From the NCBI GenBank assembly GCA_964517675.1, contig CAZFEL010000003.1, positions 1 through 64,000 on the forward strand: a stretch of DNA of 64,000 nucleotides, read 5' to 3'. Below the pieces are notes generated by a model. That model was not told the DNA's origin, did no database searches, and worked only from the letters and a program-made list of their open reading frames with translations. This document shows positions 1 to 8,351 of the stretch, piece after piece. Both the position numbers and the translations under genes were made by a program. How positions within the stretch are numbered: position 1 is the stretch's first letter; every line of letters starts with the position of its first letter. The stretch is from Asbonarchaeum sp964517675 (GTDB lineage Archaea > Nanohalarchaeota > Nanosalinia > Nanosalinales > Nanoanaerosalinaceae).

Positions 1-428
1 ATGATCACATCGTACATGGGTCGGTCACCAGCTCGGGATGAAGTCGACGGCTAAATCTCGTATCGGCAAACCATTGCCGACACGACCGCGAACAGGACCA
101 GAGAATACTTAAACCGTGCGTAACAACATCTCTCTGGTCTCAGGCGGCCTGACCCGTTACCACGCGGGTCAGCCGTCGATTCTCCTTACTGGGTCTCACG
201 ACCTATCACCTTTCTACCACCGCCATTATTTAAATCCACAGGTCTCCTCTCCGATAGTACCGCGGCATCCCCGGAACCCACACCACACACCTTAAACCCC
301 GTACCACCCAGACATCACCGCATTCTCAAATCCAACGGTGTAGCTTCCACCAGTGTGCGGAACTACCGGCGCTGCCCCATTTCCGCTAATAAGAGTTACT
401 CCGCCACACCCCGGCTGGTGACCGACCC
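1..428. other. Left non-coding stretch with a hairpin
   Basis: No gene could be supported here. A hairpin with 8-bp arms CTGACCCG / CGGGTCAG lies at 149-172 with an 8-nt loop, and a smaller one (TCGGCA / TGCCGA) lies near 62-80. Several TATA-like AT-rich patches (for example TTTAAAT near 230) precede the integrase. No copy of the right-end repeats near 30.0-30.2 kb was found, so the left attachment site may lie outside the window. Confidence 0.5.
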
Positions 429-1394
429 ATGTACGACATTCACAACTGGAAGAAACGGTTAGAGGACACTATGTCCCGCCTACACAGCTCAAACTACACC
501 CACAAAGAAAAACAACAGCTCCAACGGTTCAAGAAAGACCTGCTCGCCGAGGACCTCAGCCTCAACAGGATCAACGGCTACATCGCCCGCTTCCTCATCA
601 TGGAAGACGACATCCAGTTCCCCCTCCACGAACCCACACGGGAACAGCTCAAAGACCTCGTCATCACCATCCAGCGGCAATGCAAAGAAGGCCTCATCAC
701 ACCCAACACCCGCAGTGAGCGCAAACAGGCTGTCCGCAAGTTCTACCAGCACCACCCCCACCACGAAGCCGACCAGCTCCTGGACTTCATGACCGTCCAC
801 GTCCGCGAACACGAACGGAAAGAGGTCGATCCCGACCGCCTCCCCGATCTCGACACGGTCCGCGAGCTGCGGGACGGTGCTTGTAACCCCCGCGATAAAG
901 CCTTGTTCACCATGCTGTTCGACAGCGGCGGCCGCATCGGGGAGATCCTTCCATTGACTTGGGAGAAGATCCAGTGGGACAAAGACAAGGTTCAGCTGTT
1001 CGGCAAGACCGGGTACCGCAAGATCCCCCTCCACTACAGCATCCCGTATCTCCACGACTGGTACGACCGCATCGATCCCGACCCCGCTGATCCTGTGTTC
1101 CCGAAACTGACCGACCTCGACCAGCACATGCGGTACCGGTCAGCCTACAAACAGATCCACGAGGCCGCCGACCGCACTGACCTCCCCGACCACATCAAAA
1201 TCAACCCCCACGCCTTCCGCAAAGGCCGGGCCTGTGACCTCGCAGCAGAACCACACATGAACGTCGACTACCTCTGCCGCTTCTTCGGCTGGAACAGCTA
1301 CGACACCGCCCGCTACTACATCAAACTCACAAGCAACGACATGGAAGAAGCATTCCGCCAGATTCACAAAAACCGCGAAACCAGTCCCGCCTAA
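429..1394 (+). CDS. Tyrosine recombinase / integrase
   Basis: A 321-residue site-specific tyrosine recombinase. Residues 1-110 form a SAM-like core-binding domain and 140-315 the catalytic domain. Visible active-site residues are Arg169 (SGGRIGE), His261 and Arg264 (PHAFRKG), Trp288 in the third position and a Tyr pair at 296-297 (ARYYIK). A GGTGA ribosome site lies about 9 nt before the ATG and a weak TATA (CTAATAAG) lies further upstream. It is the only clear plus-strand gene in the first 30 kb and converges on the minus-strand structural genes, which is usual for a provirus integrase at one end. Whether it is active is not shown. Confidence 0.93.
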   Translation: MYDIHNWKKRLEDTMSRLHSSNYTHKEKQQLQRFKKDLLAEDLSLNRINGYIARFLIMEDDIQFPLHEPTREQLKDLVITIQRQCKEGLITPNTRSERKQAVRKFYQHHPHHEADQLLDFMTVHVREHERKEVDPDRLPDLDTVRELRDGACNPRDKALFTMLFDSGGRIGEILPLTWEKIQWDKDKVQLFGKTGYRKIPLHYSIPYLHDWYDRIDPDPADPVFPKLTDLDQHMRYRSAYKQIHEAADRTDLPDHIKINPHAFRKGRACDLAAEPHMNVDYLCRFFGWNSYDTARYYIKLTSNDMEEAFRQIHKNRETSPA

Positions 1395-1410
1395 ACCTCA
1401 CTCACTTCCT

Positions 1411-2073
1411 TCAAGCCCCATCAGTCACTGAGGTAGACGTAGAAGACTCATAGCTATCCTTCAAGGCCTGATACGTGTCAGTCTCGAACCTTTCATTCGT
1501 CAAGAGACAGTCTTGACAATCCACTACAGCGCACAATGCAGTATCATCATCCGCTAAGGTCGATTCAGGATCGTACTGAAGGGAGATGCTATCAAATGAC
1601 TTGCTTGCCAAATTCCCAAGATCATATTCAAACGTCTCAAAAGGTTCTGTTTGTCCTGCACGGAAAATACCGCAGTATGCAACCAAATCACGCGCCTCAG
1701 AAAGACCCATATTGTAGATATTGAAATCAAAATTGAACACGCCATTAGAATCCTCATACCACTGATCAAACACGGAAAGAATCATAGCCTGATTCTGAAG
1801 CTCCTCATAATCATTTTCAAGACGGCGCCTATCTTCTCGCAATAATTCGGCCCGCTGCTGCAACTCCGATATATTTTCCCTCATGTCCTGCAGCGTTGTT
1901 TCTTTCCTCTCAAGTTCTGCTGCCTGCTCTTCCACGGTCGAAGTAGTATTATCCAGTGACGCCTGAAGATCACTTACTGTAGACTGACTCTGGAGATACA
2001 AGCCACCGAGACTTAGAGAAGATACGAACAGGACAACCAACAGAGCCTGCTTGACATCAATCGTTAACTCCAT
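1411..2073 (-). CDS. Membrane-anchored coiled-coil protein, unknown
   Basis: A 220-residue protein: an N-terminal transmembrane anchor (about residues 8-28), a coiled coil to about residue 95, then a beta-rich domain with a few Cys that resembles CARDB/adhesin-type folds. The outside part is probably extracellular. A TATA-like box (reverse of AAATATAAAAA, 2096-2106) lies about 25 nt upstream, so the mRNA is probably leaderless. The gene converges with the integrase, leaving a 16-bp gap. A virion or cell-surface role is inferred from context only. Confidence 0.75.
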   Translation of the reverse strand: MELTIDVKQALLVVLFVSSLSLGGLYLQSQSTVSDLQASLDNTTSTVEEQAAELERKETTLQDMRENISELQQRAELLREDRRRLENDYEELQNQAMILSVFDQWYEDSNGVFNFDFNIYNMGLSEARDLVAYCGIFRAGQTEPFETFEYDLGNLASKSFDSISLQYDPESTLADDDTALCAVVDCQDCLLTNERFETDTYQALKDSYESSTSTSVTDGA

Positions 2074-2093
2074 TCCACCGGCCTATCAAAACC

Positions 2094-2106
2094 TGAAATA
2101 TAAAAA
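2094..2106 (-). promoter_or_regulatory. TATA box for the 2073 gene
   Basis: On the minus strand the sequence reads TTTTTATATTT. It sits about 25 nt before the ATG at 2073, the spacing expected for a leaderless archaeal promoter. Confidence 0.55.
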
Positions 2107-2134
2107 CCCAACTGGCGGAGATGAACCCCCCTTT

Positions 2135-2341
2135 CTAGCTGATGAGCTGTGTGGCGAACTGCATCGCATCCAGCTTCGAGAGGTAGTACCCTGCCACCAC
2201 ACCAGCCGACAGGATCGATGTCGTCAGGACAATCAACAGCCCGGTAAGGATCTGGTTCTGCCGACGCACCGCTGTCTCCAGGTCCTGCAGGAGATACCGG
2301 AACGCGGTCCGTTCAGCCGCAGCAGCCGTCTCCTCATCCAC
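2135..2341 (-). CDS. Small one-helix membrane protein
   Basis: A 68-residue protein with a helical N-terminus and one strong membrane segment near residues 34-55. It starts with GTG at 2341, overlapping the end of the upstream 52-residue gene by 8 nt (GTGGATGA), which suggests translational coupling. Unknown function; it lies beside the coat-like genes. Confidence 0.6.
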   Translation of the reverse strand: MDEETAAAAERTAFRYLLQDLETAVRRQNQILTGLLIVLTTSILSAGVVAGYYLSKLDAMQFATQLIS

Positions 2342-2492
2342 TGGGCATCTCCTCCGGGCGGCTTCGCTTCCACGGTACACCCTCTGCCAGTTTCTCCTGG
2401 ACGCGGACCTCAGACGCAGACCCGACATCCATCCACCTCCCGTTCACACGCATATAGATGTGCTCTTCCCGGGTCGCATCCATCGCTACCAT
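2334..2492 (-). CDS. Small soluble protein, unknown
   Basis: A 52-residue basic/acidic protein that starts at an ATG at 2492 (alternative ATG at 2483). A TATA-like box lies at 2513-2521, so the message starts at or next to the ATG. It is the first gene of a two-gene unit with the downstream membrane protein. Confidence 0.5.
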   Translation of the reverse strand: MVAMDATREEHIYMRVNGRWMDVGSASEVRVQEKLAEGVPWKRSRPEEMPSG

Positions 2493-2512
2493 GTACCTAC
2501 CCGACCCTGGTT

Positions 2513-2521
2513 CTTATACAG
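2513..2521 (-). promoter_or_regulatory. Element-type promoter (CTGTATAAG)
   Basis: On the minus strand, GACTGTATAAG precedes the 2492 start by about 22-28 nt. It is one of four related boxes in the structural region, the others being at 3511, 11785 and 16973. Confidence 0.6.
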
Positions 2522-2584
2522 TCAAGAACTCACCGATTGAAAAAGAAAAAAGAAAGGGTGAATGCCTCCAGCACCCACCACGGA

Positions 2585-3091
2585 TCAGCGGTTACGGAGG
2601 CCGACGAAGGCCGAAACGACGATCAGCAGCACCGCAACGCCAGCAATGGCAATCGGCAGGACCGCAGCCAAGTCGAACCCTGAGTAGGTGTTGTTCACGG
2701 TAGCCTGGTACTCACTGTAGCCATCTCCACCATGCCCGGTGTAGTTGGCAAACAGCTTATCGCCACCGGTGGATTCATTCCAGTCGGTGACGTTGATTTC
2801 ACCAGTCGCGTGGTTCACCACCGTGTAGTTGTCCCCCTTGGTTGCTGTCAGACTACCGGCATACAGCGTCTCTGACTTTTCAACCAGCGGAGGATTATTC
2901 AAGGTGATGACCTCCCACTCATTCGCCCCGTCAGCGTTGACGAAGCTCTGGTTCTCCTCATAGAAATCCTTCTCGAACGTCGTGTTCGCAGACGTCTCAA
3001 AGTTCGCGAACACGGTGACCGATATGAGGAGCACCATCGAGATAACTGCGATTGACAGTACCTGCTGTGTCGTGTCCTGGTTCATGGGCAT
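2585..3091 (-). CDS. Coat-like protein 1 (two helices with inserted outer domain)
   Basis: A 168-residue protein. Helix 1 (about 11-31, VLSIAVISMVLLISVTV) and helix 2 (about 137-160, LAAVLPIAIAGVAVLLIVV) are nearly identical to those of the next gene upstream, and both proteins end in a short Arg-rich tail. Between the helices lies a loop of about 100 residues, rich in Asn, Thr and Gly with many N-x-S/T sequons, likely on the outside. Spindle-shaped archaeal viruses use small two-helix major coat proteins, which is the basis of this call. An archaellin/pilin-like origin is the main alternative. A GAGGTGAG ribosome site precedes the ATG. No separate promoter is visible, so it is probably co-transcribed with the 3471 gene. 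Confidence 0.7.
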   Translation of the reverse strand: MPMNQDTTQQVLSIAVISMVLLISVTVFANFETSANTTFEKDFYEENQSFVNADGANEWEVITLNNPPLVEKSETLYAGSLTATKGDNYTVVNHATGEINVTDWNESTGGDKLFANYTGHGGDGYSEYQATVNNTYSGFDLAAVLPIAIAGVAVLLIVVSAFVGLRNR

Positions 3092-3110
3092 TGTTGATGT
3101 CTCACCTCCA

Positions 3111-3165
3111 CTCTCTCACGGAAGAGAGAGGGGAACCACCGACACCAAACCTGTTGGTGCCGGTG
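3111..3165 (-). promoter_or_regulatory. Two hairpins between the coat-like genes
   Basis: The first hairpin has arms CTCTCTC (3111-3117) and GAGAGAG (3124-3130). The second pairs CACCG+CACCAA (3137-3148) with TTGGTG+CGGTG (3154-3165) with one mismatch and a 5-nt loop. They fill the gap after the stop of the upstream coat gene and end just before the ribosome site of the downstream one. They could set the ratio of the two proteins by termination, mRNA processing or stability. No T-run follows. Confidence 0.5.
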
Positions 3166-3192
3166 AAAGGGGTTCTGGATAGCCTGTGACGG

Positions 3193-3471
3193 CTACCGCT
3201 GTCTCAGACCCATGAAGGCCCTGACGACGATCAGCAGCACTGCGACGCCAGCGATGGCAATCGGCAGGACCGCAGCCAGATCAAACCCGGAGTACGCGTT
3301 GTCACTGGTGGCGTTGATCGCCTGCTGCGCCTGGGTGCTCATCCCAGTCCTGTCGATGCTACTATCGAAGTTCGCATAGACAGTCACGGAGATGAGCAGT
3401 ACCATGGCGATGACAGCGATCGACAGGACCTGCCCGGTCGTGCCGCCGAACTGACCTTTGCGTGATAGCAT
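3193..3471 (-). CDS. Coat-like protein 2 (minimal two-helix form)
   Basis: A 92-residue protein: a short basic N-terminus with an RKGQ motif, helix 1 (about 14-35), a loop of about 27 residues, helix 2 (about 63-86), and the tail GLRQR. Size and topology (two helices, both ends inside) match major coat proteins of spindle-shaped archaeal viruses. The KG-Q motif also resembles a class III (pilin) signal, so a pilin-like protein cannot be excluded. The ATG at 3471 has a GGTGA ribosome site; a GTG at 3492 is an alternative. A TATA-type promoter lies at 3511-3520. Confidence 0.7.
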   Translation of the reverse strand: MLSRKGQFGGTTGQVLSIAVIAMVLLISVTVYANFDSSIDRTGMSTQAQQAINATSDNAYSGFDLAAVLPIAIAGVAVLLIVVRAFMGLRQR

Positions 3472-3510
3472 GGTTTTGTGCTCACCTACCACGCAAGAAC
3501 CCGGGTGTCC

Positions 3511-3520
3511 TTATTATACA
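3511..3520 (-). promoter_or_regulatory. Promoter of the coat-like genes (TGTATAATAA)
   Basis: The minus-strand sequence GGCTGTATAATAAGG lies in the gap between the RHH gene and the first coat-like gene. It matches the boxes at 11785-11794 and 16973-16982 in all ten core bases, indicating a shared late-type promoter. Confidence 0.7.
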
Positions 3521-3546
3521 GCCGTAATACTTCCGTCACCACCCGT

Positions 3547-3675
3547 TCAAAACAACGCCTCGGTGAGCACGTCCTCAATGAACTCCGACCGATCTTTCCC
3601 CTCCTCCTCACGGCGATCTTCAAGTTCCCCGAACAGGTACTCATCCAGACTGATGCTTGTCTTTTTCTTCGCCAT
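3547..3675 (-). CDS. Ribbon-helix-helix transcription factor
   Basis: A 42-residue protein of the MetJ/Arc/CopG type: a basic N-terminal strand (KKKTSISL) followed by two helices (residues 10-40). Its size is that of a minimal RHH domain, which binds DNA as a dimer. It sits directly upstream of the coat-like genes and their promoter, so a role in structural-gene control is plausible but inferred. Confidence 0.8.
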   Translation of the reverse strand: MAKKKTSISLDEYLFGELEDRREEEGKDRSEFIEDVLTEALF

Positions 3676-3682
3676 GCATTGG

Positions 3683-3967
3683 TCACCTCGTCGCCACACC
3701 ATAGATCACAGCCGAGAAGGCGAACACAGTCGCCAAGCCGAACAACGCCAGGCTTTCAGTCGGCAGCAACGTCTGAATACCAGCAGACACCGTCGCACCA
3801 ACAATCATCGTCGACGGGAAATTCTCAGTCTTCATATACAGCACCGTCAACCCCGTACACAACAGGACAGCATAGAACATATCCCCGAGAATGGCTGTAT
3901 GCGGCTTTGCCACTGCCTCCATAATCCTGCCATCCAGCAACGCCTGATAGCCCGGTATCTCACCCAT
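3683..3967 (-). CDS. Small membrane protein, three helices
   Basis: A 94-residue hydrophobic protein with about three membrane segments (near 28-45, 52-70 and 75-92). It starts with ATG at 3967 immediately after the upstream stop at 3969. Unknown; it is part of the structural operon. Confidence 0.65.
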   Translation of the reverse strand: MGEIPGYQALLDGRIMEAVAKPHTAILGDMFYAVLLCTGLTVLYMKTENFPSTMIVGATVSAGIQTLLPTESLALFGLATVFAFSAVIYGVATR

Positions 3968-3968
3968 C

Positions 3969-4394
3969 TTACTGCATCGCCTCCATATTCCTGCCAGACA
4001 AGAACTGCAGCAGACCAACCACGTATGTCAGCAGTGTGACTGCTGTCAGGATGTTGATAAAGTCCTCAAGCAGCGGTCCGCATTCCTGCCCGCTGCACAG
4101 GATGTTCGTCAAGGTAGGTTTGACCAAGACCGTGTTCGCGAACACGTCCACGAAGATCCCGACCGCTGACAACACGAGACGGACGTTCTCCACCAGATAG
4201 TTCAGATCGCCCAGCAGCCCGGTCTGCTCATCCGCCGTGTTCGTCTGCTCATACGCTCCCCGGATACTTTCCTTCTGCTGGTCAGCCTGGTCTGTCGGAT
4301 TGAACCCTGCACCGACGAACACACCAGCCTGCCCCAGTATACCGCCCATCAGGTTGAAGATGAACAGGAACACGGCAATCTGGAAGAACCTCAT
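3969..4394 (-). CDS. Membrane protein with signal-like N-terminus
   Basis: A 141-residue protein with a hydrophobic N-terminal helix, a polar middle, and two more membrane segments after residue 70. There is one CSGQEC Cys pair in the outer loop between the last two helices, possibly a disulfide. Its start overlaps the end of the LamG gene by 4 nt (ATGA), which implies coupled translation of a membrane complex. Confidence 0.7.
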   Translation of the reverse strand: MRFFQIAVFLFIFNLMGGILGQAGVFVGAGFNPTDQADQQKESIRGAYEQTNTADEQTGLLGDLNYLVENVRLVLSAVGIFVDVFANTVLVKPTLTNILCSGQECGPLLEDFINILTAVTLLTYVVGLLQFLSGRNMEAMQ

Positions 4395-7300
4395 CCTATC
4401 ACCTCCGCTTCCTTCTGGTTCACGATGTTGAGGACCGCGATGACGGCCAAGACCGCAAGCAAGCCCACACCGCCGACCGCATCCATGCTGTACCAGCCGT
4501 AGTAGTGCAGGAACCCGGCTGCCAAGACAGCGGCAAGGCCGGACTCAGCGCCCCACTTCGCCCCAAAGAACAACGGCAGGACAAAAATGAACAGGACCGA
4601 GACGTACTTCTTCACATCGGCTCCAAGATCAATGTCACCGAAGTCGCCCTCAATGGCCGGCGTAGTCAGCATCCGGACCTTGAACCTGCCGAACACGGTG
4701 TGGTTAACCTCTGCGACGGCCTCATAGCTGCCGTTCACGTTCGGCACCTGGTAGTTGAAGTTCGCCTCCGACGTGTTCCCTGTCGAAGCTGTATAGAGCT
4801 GGCCCTGCCGCTCATTCCCCGAGTAATTGTACACCGTGAAATCAATCCCAGCCGTGTTTTTCTCCGGATCAGCGTAGTCAAACCGTATCGTCTCGTTCCC
4901 CTGCAGGTACAGGTCGTAGGTCACGTTCTGGCTGGGAAGCTGGTTCTCGAAGATATCCCCGATCCGGATGGTCTTGGTCAAGTCCACCGTATCAACGTAC
5001 AGGTTCCCGATCCCCCGGACATCACCTGCATCATTCGAGACCTCCAAACTATACTTCTCATTGTTCACAAGATACGCAACCGTCTTGCTCTCAGCATCGA
5101 AGAACTGCTGTGTAATCGGTACCAAACTGCCATCGATGTATTTCTTGACCGCAATCCGGGCACCATCCCGGACACCGAAGTCCCCGGTCCCGTCCCGCAG
5201 CTCGAACAAGAGCTCGACCACCTGCTCGTTGTTCGCATCCACCAGCCAGAACCGGCGGTACTCCACATCGCTGGAGACAATCAGGTTCCGGCTGTAGATA
5301 TCCGTCGAACTGTACTGCACCGTTGTCCTGAGCTCATCCACCCGCTCCAATGACGGCACCACAAACCTTGTATCACTCTTGTCTACGTCAAACGTCGAGG
5401 ATCCGCCGCTGCACATCATCGACGTCGTCACATTTGCACCAGACGGCACAAACCGCTCGCCTGTCATCTCATTCAGGTACGTCAAAACATAGTACGGGTT
5501 CGTCTCCCGGTAACTTGTCACGTTCGTCCCGTTATAGCTTGACGGCATATCCGCCGTGTTGTACGAGACATTTCCCAGATAGTTCCCGAACTCAACACGG
5601 AACTCGTTGCTGCTATACTGTGTGTGATTGACGATGAGACGCGTCCCGTTCCGCTCCGCTGACAGGTTCCCATGCGTCAGGTTCACATCCGCCAAATCAT
5701 CCCGCACCAGATCCGACTCGATCAACGACTTGAAATCCAGGATATACGGGTCACTGGCCGGCTCTACCTTCTTATCAAACGCATACGTTGTATTCGACGT
5801 ACAGCCAAACCCACCGGGCTGGACCTCCAACGTCCTGGTCGCAAACACCGGAGCATAGTTCGCTGTCTCCCCGATAGTACAGTTATACACATAGATACCG
5901 TCCCCCAGCGTCGCTGTATCCACGTTCGTCGGATTCGTGACGTTCACACCATCCCGGAACAGGTTCGGGGTTCCTTCCTGGGCGGTGCACTCGATCGTGG
6001 TCTCTGTCCCCTCTACGACCGACAGCGATGGATCAGCCGTGTATGACAGGGTGTTGTCCGGTTTCGGCTCCAGGTCGAGCTGGAGCTCGTGGTAGGTGTC
6101 GTTCGCCACCGTCTTCGAGACGGTCGTGTTGAAGTAGTACAGCGAGCTGCTACCGTCGCTTCCCGTCACATTGACAGAACCTGTCGGTATCTCTGTGTAC
6201 TCATACAGCTCTGCATTCGTCTGATCCGTGAACGACTGGCTCTCCGTATCGTTGGCGAAGGTGGCAGTCCAGTTCTTCAAGGGATCGCCGGTCGCATTGT
6301 CATAGAGGGATAGGTTCACCCCGTACCATGCGTACCAGTACACATCCGAGCTGTTCGTGTTCCCAGCAGGATCCGTCACGTTCACCGTCAAGTGGTTCTG
6401 CTGGGGATCAAACGCGGAGATATTGACCGATTCCGTGTACGACTCAGTCCCTGAACCGGTCGTGAGCTTGTCACCGTTGTTCCAGACCTCATAGCTGTTC
6501 GTCTCACCATCCTTGGAATCACTATCCGACACATCGAACGTCACCGTCACGTTCTCCGGACCATACAACGTCTCATTCCCTGGATCCTGCACCGTCACCG
6601 TGGGCGCACTGTCTTCGAGGTAGCGGTCGATCTCCGCCGTCGATGTCGCACCCTGATCGTCCACGGTCTCGAAGGTGGCGTTCAGCCAGCCCTCGCCTGA
6701 CGGCTGGCAGAGCCCGTCCCACGTCGGTGTCGTACCCGTCCTCTTTTCGTCAGACAGGGAGCAGACACCGGACAGGGACAGATTGGTGTATTGGATGCTG
6801 CCGTCCGGGTCATAGACCTCCGCGCTGTAATTAGCATACTGGCCGATCAGCGGCGGGTCCGGCGTCACACTGCTACTATTAAACTGGGGAGGATCAGTCT
6901 GGCAGTTGCCCAAAGGACAATGATACTGGAAGACGTTTTGACGTTCTGTGCTGTTCCACGCATCGGCATCAATCATCGGCTGATCGATAGTGCCGTTAAA
7001 GAACCATTCTCCGTCCCTCGCCCCAACACCGACCGGGGAACCACTTCCATCTCTTATATAACCTCCTACGCCATCTTTAAATCCCTTAAGACTGTTATTA
7101 ATATATACCGTGAAGTTTGTACCATCATAAACCGCCATAAAATGATACCAAGCATCATCTTTCGGCTCCAAAGGAATCTCGACCTTTCCTCCACTACTTT
7201 CAGTATCTATATAGGCGAAAAATTCCTTGATTCCATCACTATCGTGGTCCTTTAGTCGTAGAGAATAGATATCGTTGCTTGTGGAGCTTCCTTTATCCAA

Positions 7301-7681
7301 GATGCTGTTATAATTAGCTGACGTTTGATTATCCATATTTATCCAGGCTGACATCGACATAGAACTTCCCAGACTGTCGTTTTGGAGCTCTTTCGGCTCA
7401 CTTACATTTATCCAATCGTCAACACCGTCAAAATTGTAAGCTAATCCTGTATCCCACGCACCAAAACCCTGATCAATACCGGACACTCCGCTTGTAAGGC
7501 CGCCTTTCCATTCTCCATCATTAGCATAACCAGAATAATCAACAGCAGGACTCGAACTTTCATTAAAACGATAATCCAGACTCACATTCACAGAAACACC
7601 CGTCCCCGACGCGGCCACGACAAAAACAGCGACGACCGCGACACGCAAACACTGGGGGCTCTGCGATGCGCTCCGCGTCAT
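4391..7681 (-). CDS. Large LamG-domain surface protein
   Basis: A 1096-residue secreted or membrane protein. It has a signal peptide (about 1-27), a laminin-G/concanavalin-like jelly roll at about 30-260 with the typical LDYRFNE, FDGVDDWINV and WYHFMAVYDG elements, several Ig-like beta domains to about 620, a long beta-rich stalk, and two or three membrane helices at the C-terminus (after about 1020). N-glycosylation sequons are frequent. LamG folds occur in large proteins of the spindle-shaped thermococcal virus PAV1, so a spike/receptor-binding role is likely. The first third is noticeably more AT-rich than the rest, which may mean it was swapped in. Confidence 0.82.
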   Translation of the reverse strand: MTRSASQSPQCLRVAVVAVFVVAASGTGVSVNVSLDYRFNESSSPAVDYSGYANDGEWKGGLTSGVSGIDQGFGAWDTGLAYNFDGVDDWINVSEPKELQNDSLGSSMSMSAWINMDNQTSANYNSILDKGSSTSNDIYSLRLKDHDSDGIKEFFAYIDTESSGGKVEIPLEPKDDAWYHFMAVYDGTNFTVYINNSLKGFKDGVGGYIRDGSGSPVGVGARDGEWFFNGTIDQPMIDADAWNSTERQNVFQYHCPLGNCQTDPPQFNSSSVTPDPPLIGQYANYSAEVYDPDGSIQYTNLSLSGVCSLSDEKRTGTTPTWDGLCQPSGEGWLNATFETVDDQGATSTAEIDRYLEDSAPTVTVQDPGNETLYGPENVTVTFDVSDSDSKDGETNSYEVWNNGDKLTTGSGTESYTESVNISAFDPQQNHLTVNVTDPAGNTNSSDVYWYAWYGVNLSLYDNATGDPLKNWTATFANDTESQSFTDQTNAELYEYTEIPTGSVNVTGSDGSSSLYYFNTTVSKTVANDTYHELQLDLEPKPDNTLSYTADPSLSVVEGTETTIECTAQEGTPNLFRDGVNVTNPTNVDTATLGDGIYVYNCTIGETANYAPVFATRTLEVQPGGFGCTSNTTYAFDKKVEPASDPYILDFKSLIESDLVRDDLADVNLTHGNLSAERNGTRLIVNHTQYSSNEFRVEFGNYLGNVSYNTADMPSSYNGTNVTSYRETNPYYVLTYLNEMTGERFVPSGANVTTSMMCSGGSSTFDVDKSDTRFVVPSLERVDELRTTVQYSSTDIYSRNLIVSSDVEYRRFWLVDANNEQVVELLFELRDGTGDFGVRDGARIAVKKYIDGSLVPITQQFFDAESKTVAYLVNNEKYSLEVSNDAGDVRGIGNLYVDTVDLTKTIRIGDIFENQLPSQNVTYDLYLQGNETIRFDYADPEKNTAGIDFTVYNYSGNERQGQLYTASTGNTSEANFNYQVPNVNGSYEAVAEVNHTVFGRFKVRMLTTPAIEGDFGDIDLGADVKKYVSVLFIFVLPLFFGAKWGAESGLAAVLAAGFLHYYGWYSMDAVGGVGLLAVLAVIAVLNIVNQKEAEVIG

Positions 7682-7800
7682 GCCTCCACACCTCCAGTAT
7701 CGGTCAAGGTCATGGTCACATCCTCACCTGCCCCTTCGAGATGCTCAACCCGCCGTACATCGCCACAGCAATCAGAACAAGTGAAGCGGGTCACGGTCAT
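7678..7800 (-). CDS. 40-residue Cys-containing protein
   Basis: A tiny protein beginning at ATG 7800, with a CSDCC cluster near the N-terminus. It overlaps the upstream gene by 29 nt and the LamG start by 4 nt (ATGA). It fits the overlapping operon layout, but its short length makes it uncertain. Confidence 0.4.
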   Translation of the reverse strand: MTVTRFTCSDCCGDVRRVEHLEGAGEDVTMTLTDTGGVEA

Positions 7801-8068
7801 CTCGGTCTCGTTTCTTGTCACTTCGTTTTTCTTGGAAGCCGGGCGGCTGACCGATCTGGGACAGATTATCCGCGACTTTATCCAGCCCACCGCGTTCCTT
7901 CTTGTCATCTGAACGTCCAAACACCTTTTTCTCGGCATCTTCACGGGCTTTCTCCTTCAATTTCTCCTTCTTCGCTTTCTTGAACTCTTCGCGGTAGAGC
8001 TTTCGTTCTTCGCGTTTCTCTTCGATCTTCTCCCGTGCCATCTCCTTCAACTTGTCAAGATATCCCAT
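7772..8068 (-). CDS. Highly charged helical protein
   Basis: A 98-residue protein that is more than half Lys, Glu, Arg and Asp, predicted to be one long helix or coiled coil with a basic tail. Start ATG is at 8068. It could be a scaffold or nucleic-acid-binding virion protein; no family is recognised. Confidence 0.6.
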   Translation of the reverse strand: MGYLDKLKEMAREKIEEKREERKLYREEFKKAKKEKLKEKAREDAEKKVFGRSDDKKERGGLDKVADNLSQIGQPPGFQEKRSDKKRDRDDRDPLHLF

Positions 8069-8075
8069 AGTTGAT

Positions 8076-8351
8076 CTACCTCCGTGCGTACCTCGGTTCT
8101 TCTTTCTGGGCGGCCACGATGACATAGATGACCAGCCCGGCCACGATGACGACCGGCCAGTTGTTCCACGCCATCTGCAGGATGTTCAACGTATCCAGAG
8201 CACTGGAATGGCCCGACAGTATCTGTTCCATCTGTGGGAACAGGAGCGGCTGGAACATGTTCGACATCAGCATCCAAGTCAACGTCGTCACGAACAACAG
8301 CAGCAACGCTGCCAACGCCGCCCACGCATTCCCTTTCCGCTTCCGTTTCAC
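8076..8351 (-). CDS. Small two-helix membrane protein
   Basis: A 91-residue protein: basic N-terminus (MKRKRKG), helix at about 10-32, outer loop, second helix at about 65-83, basic tail. Its topology is like that of the coat-like proteins but the sequence is unrelated. It overlaps the end of the RG-rich gene by 4 nt. Confidence 0.65.
   Translation of the reverse strand: MKRKRKGNAWAALAALLLLFVTTLTWMLMSNMFQPLLFPQMEQILSGHSSALDTLNILQMAWNNWPVVIVAGLVIYVIVAAQKEEPRYARR

Noticed and set aside
1..428. Left attachment site matching the right-end repeats
   Set aside because: No copy of the AGGCGCAT repeat, the cruciform or the missing carbamate kinase end was found in this stretch.
3193..3471. Type IV pilin or archaellin call
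   Set aside because: There is an RKGQ motif but no Glu at +5, and a second strong helix plus an Arg tail fit a two-helix coat protein better. Kept as an alternative in the entry.
4505..5353. 282-residue plus-strand open frame
   Set aside because: Antisense shadow of the LamG gene, with low-complexity composition and no homology pattern.
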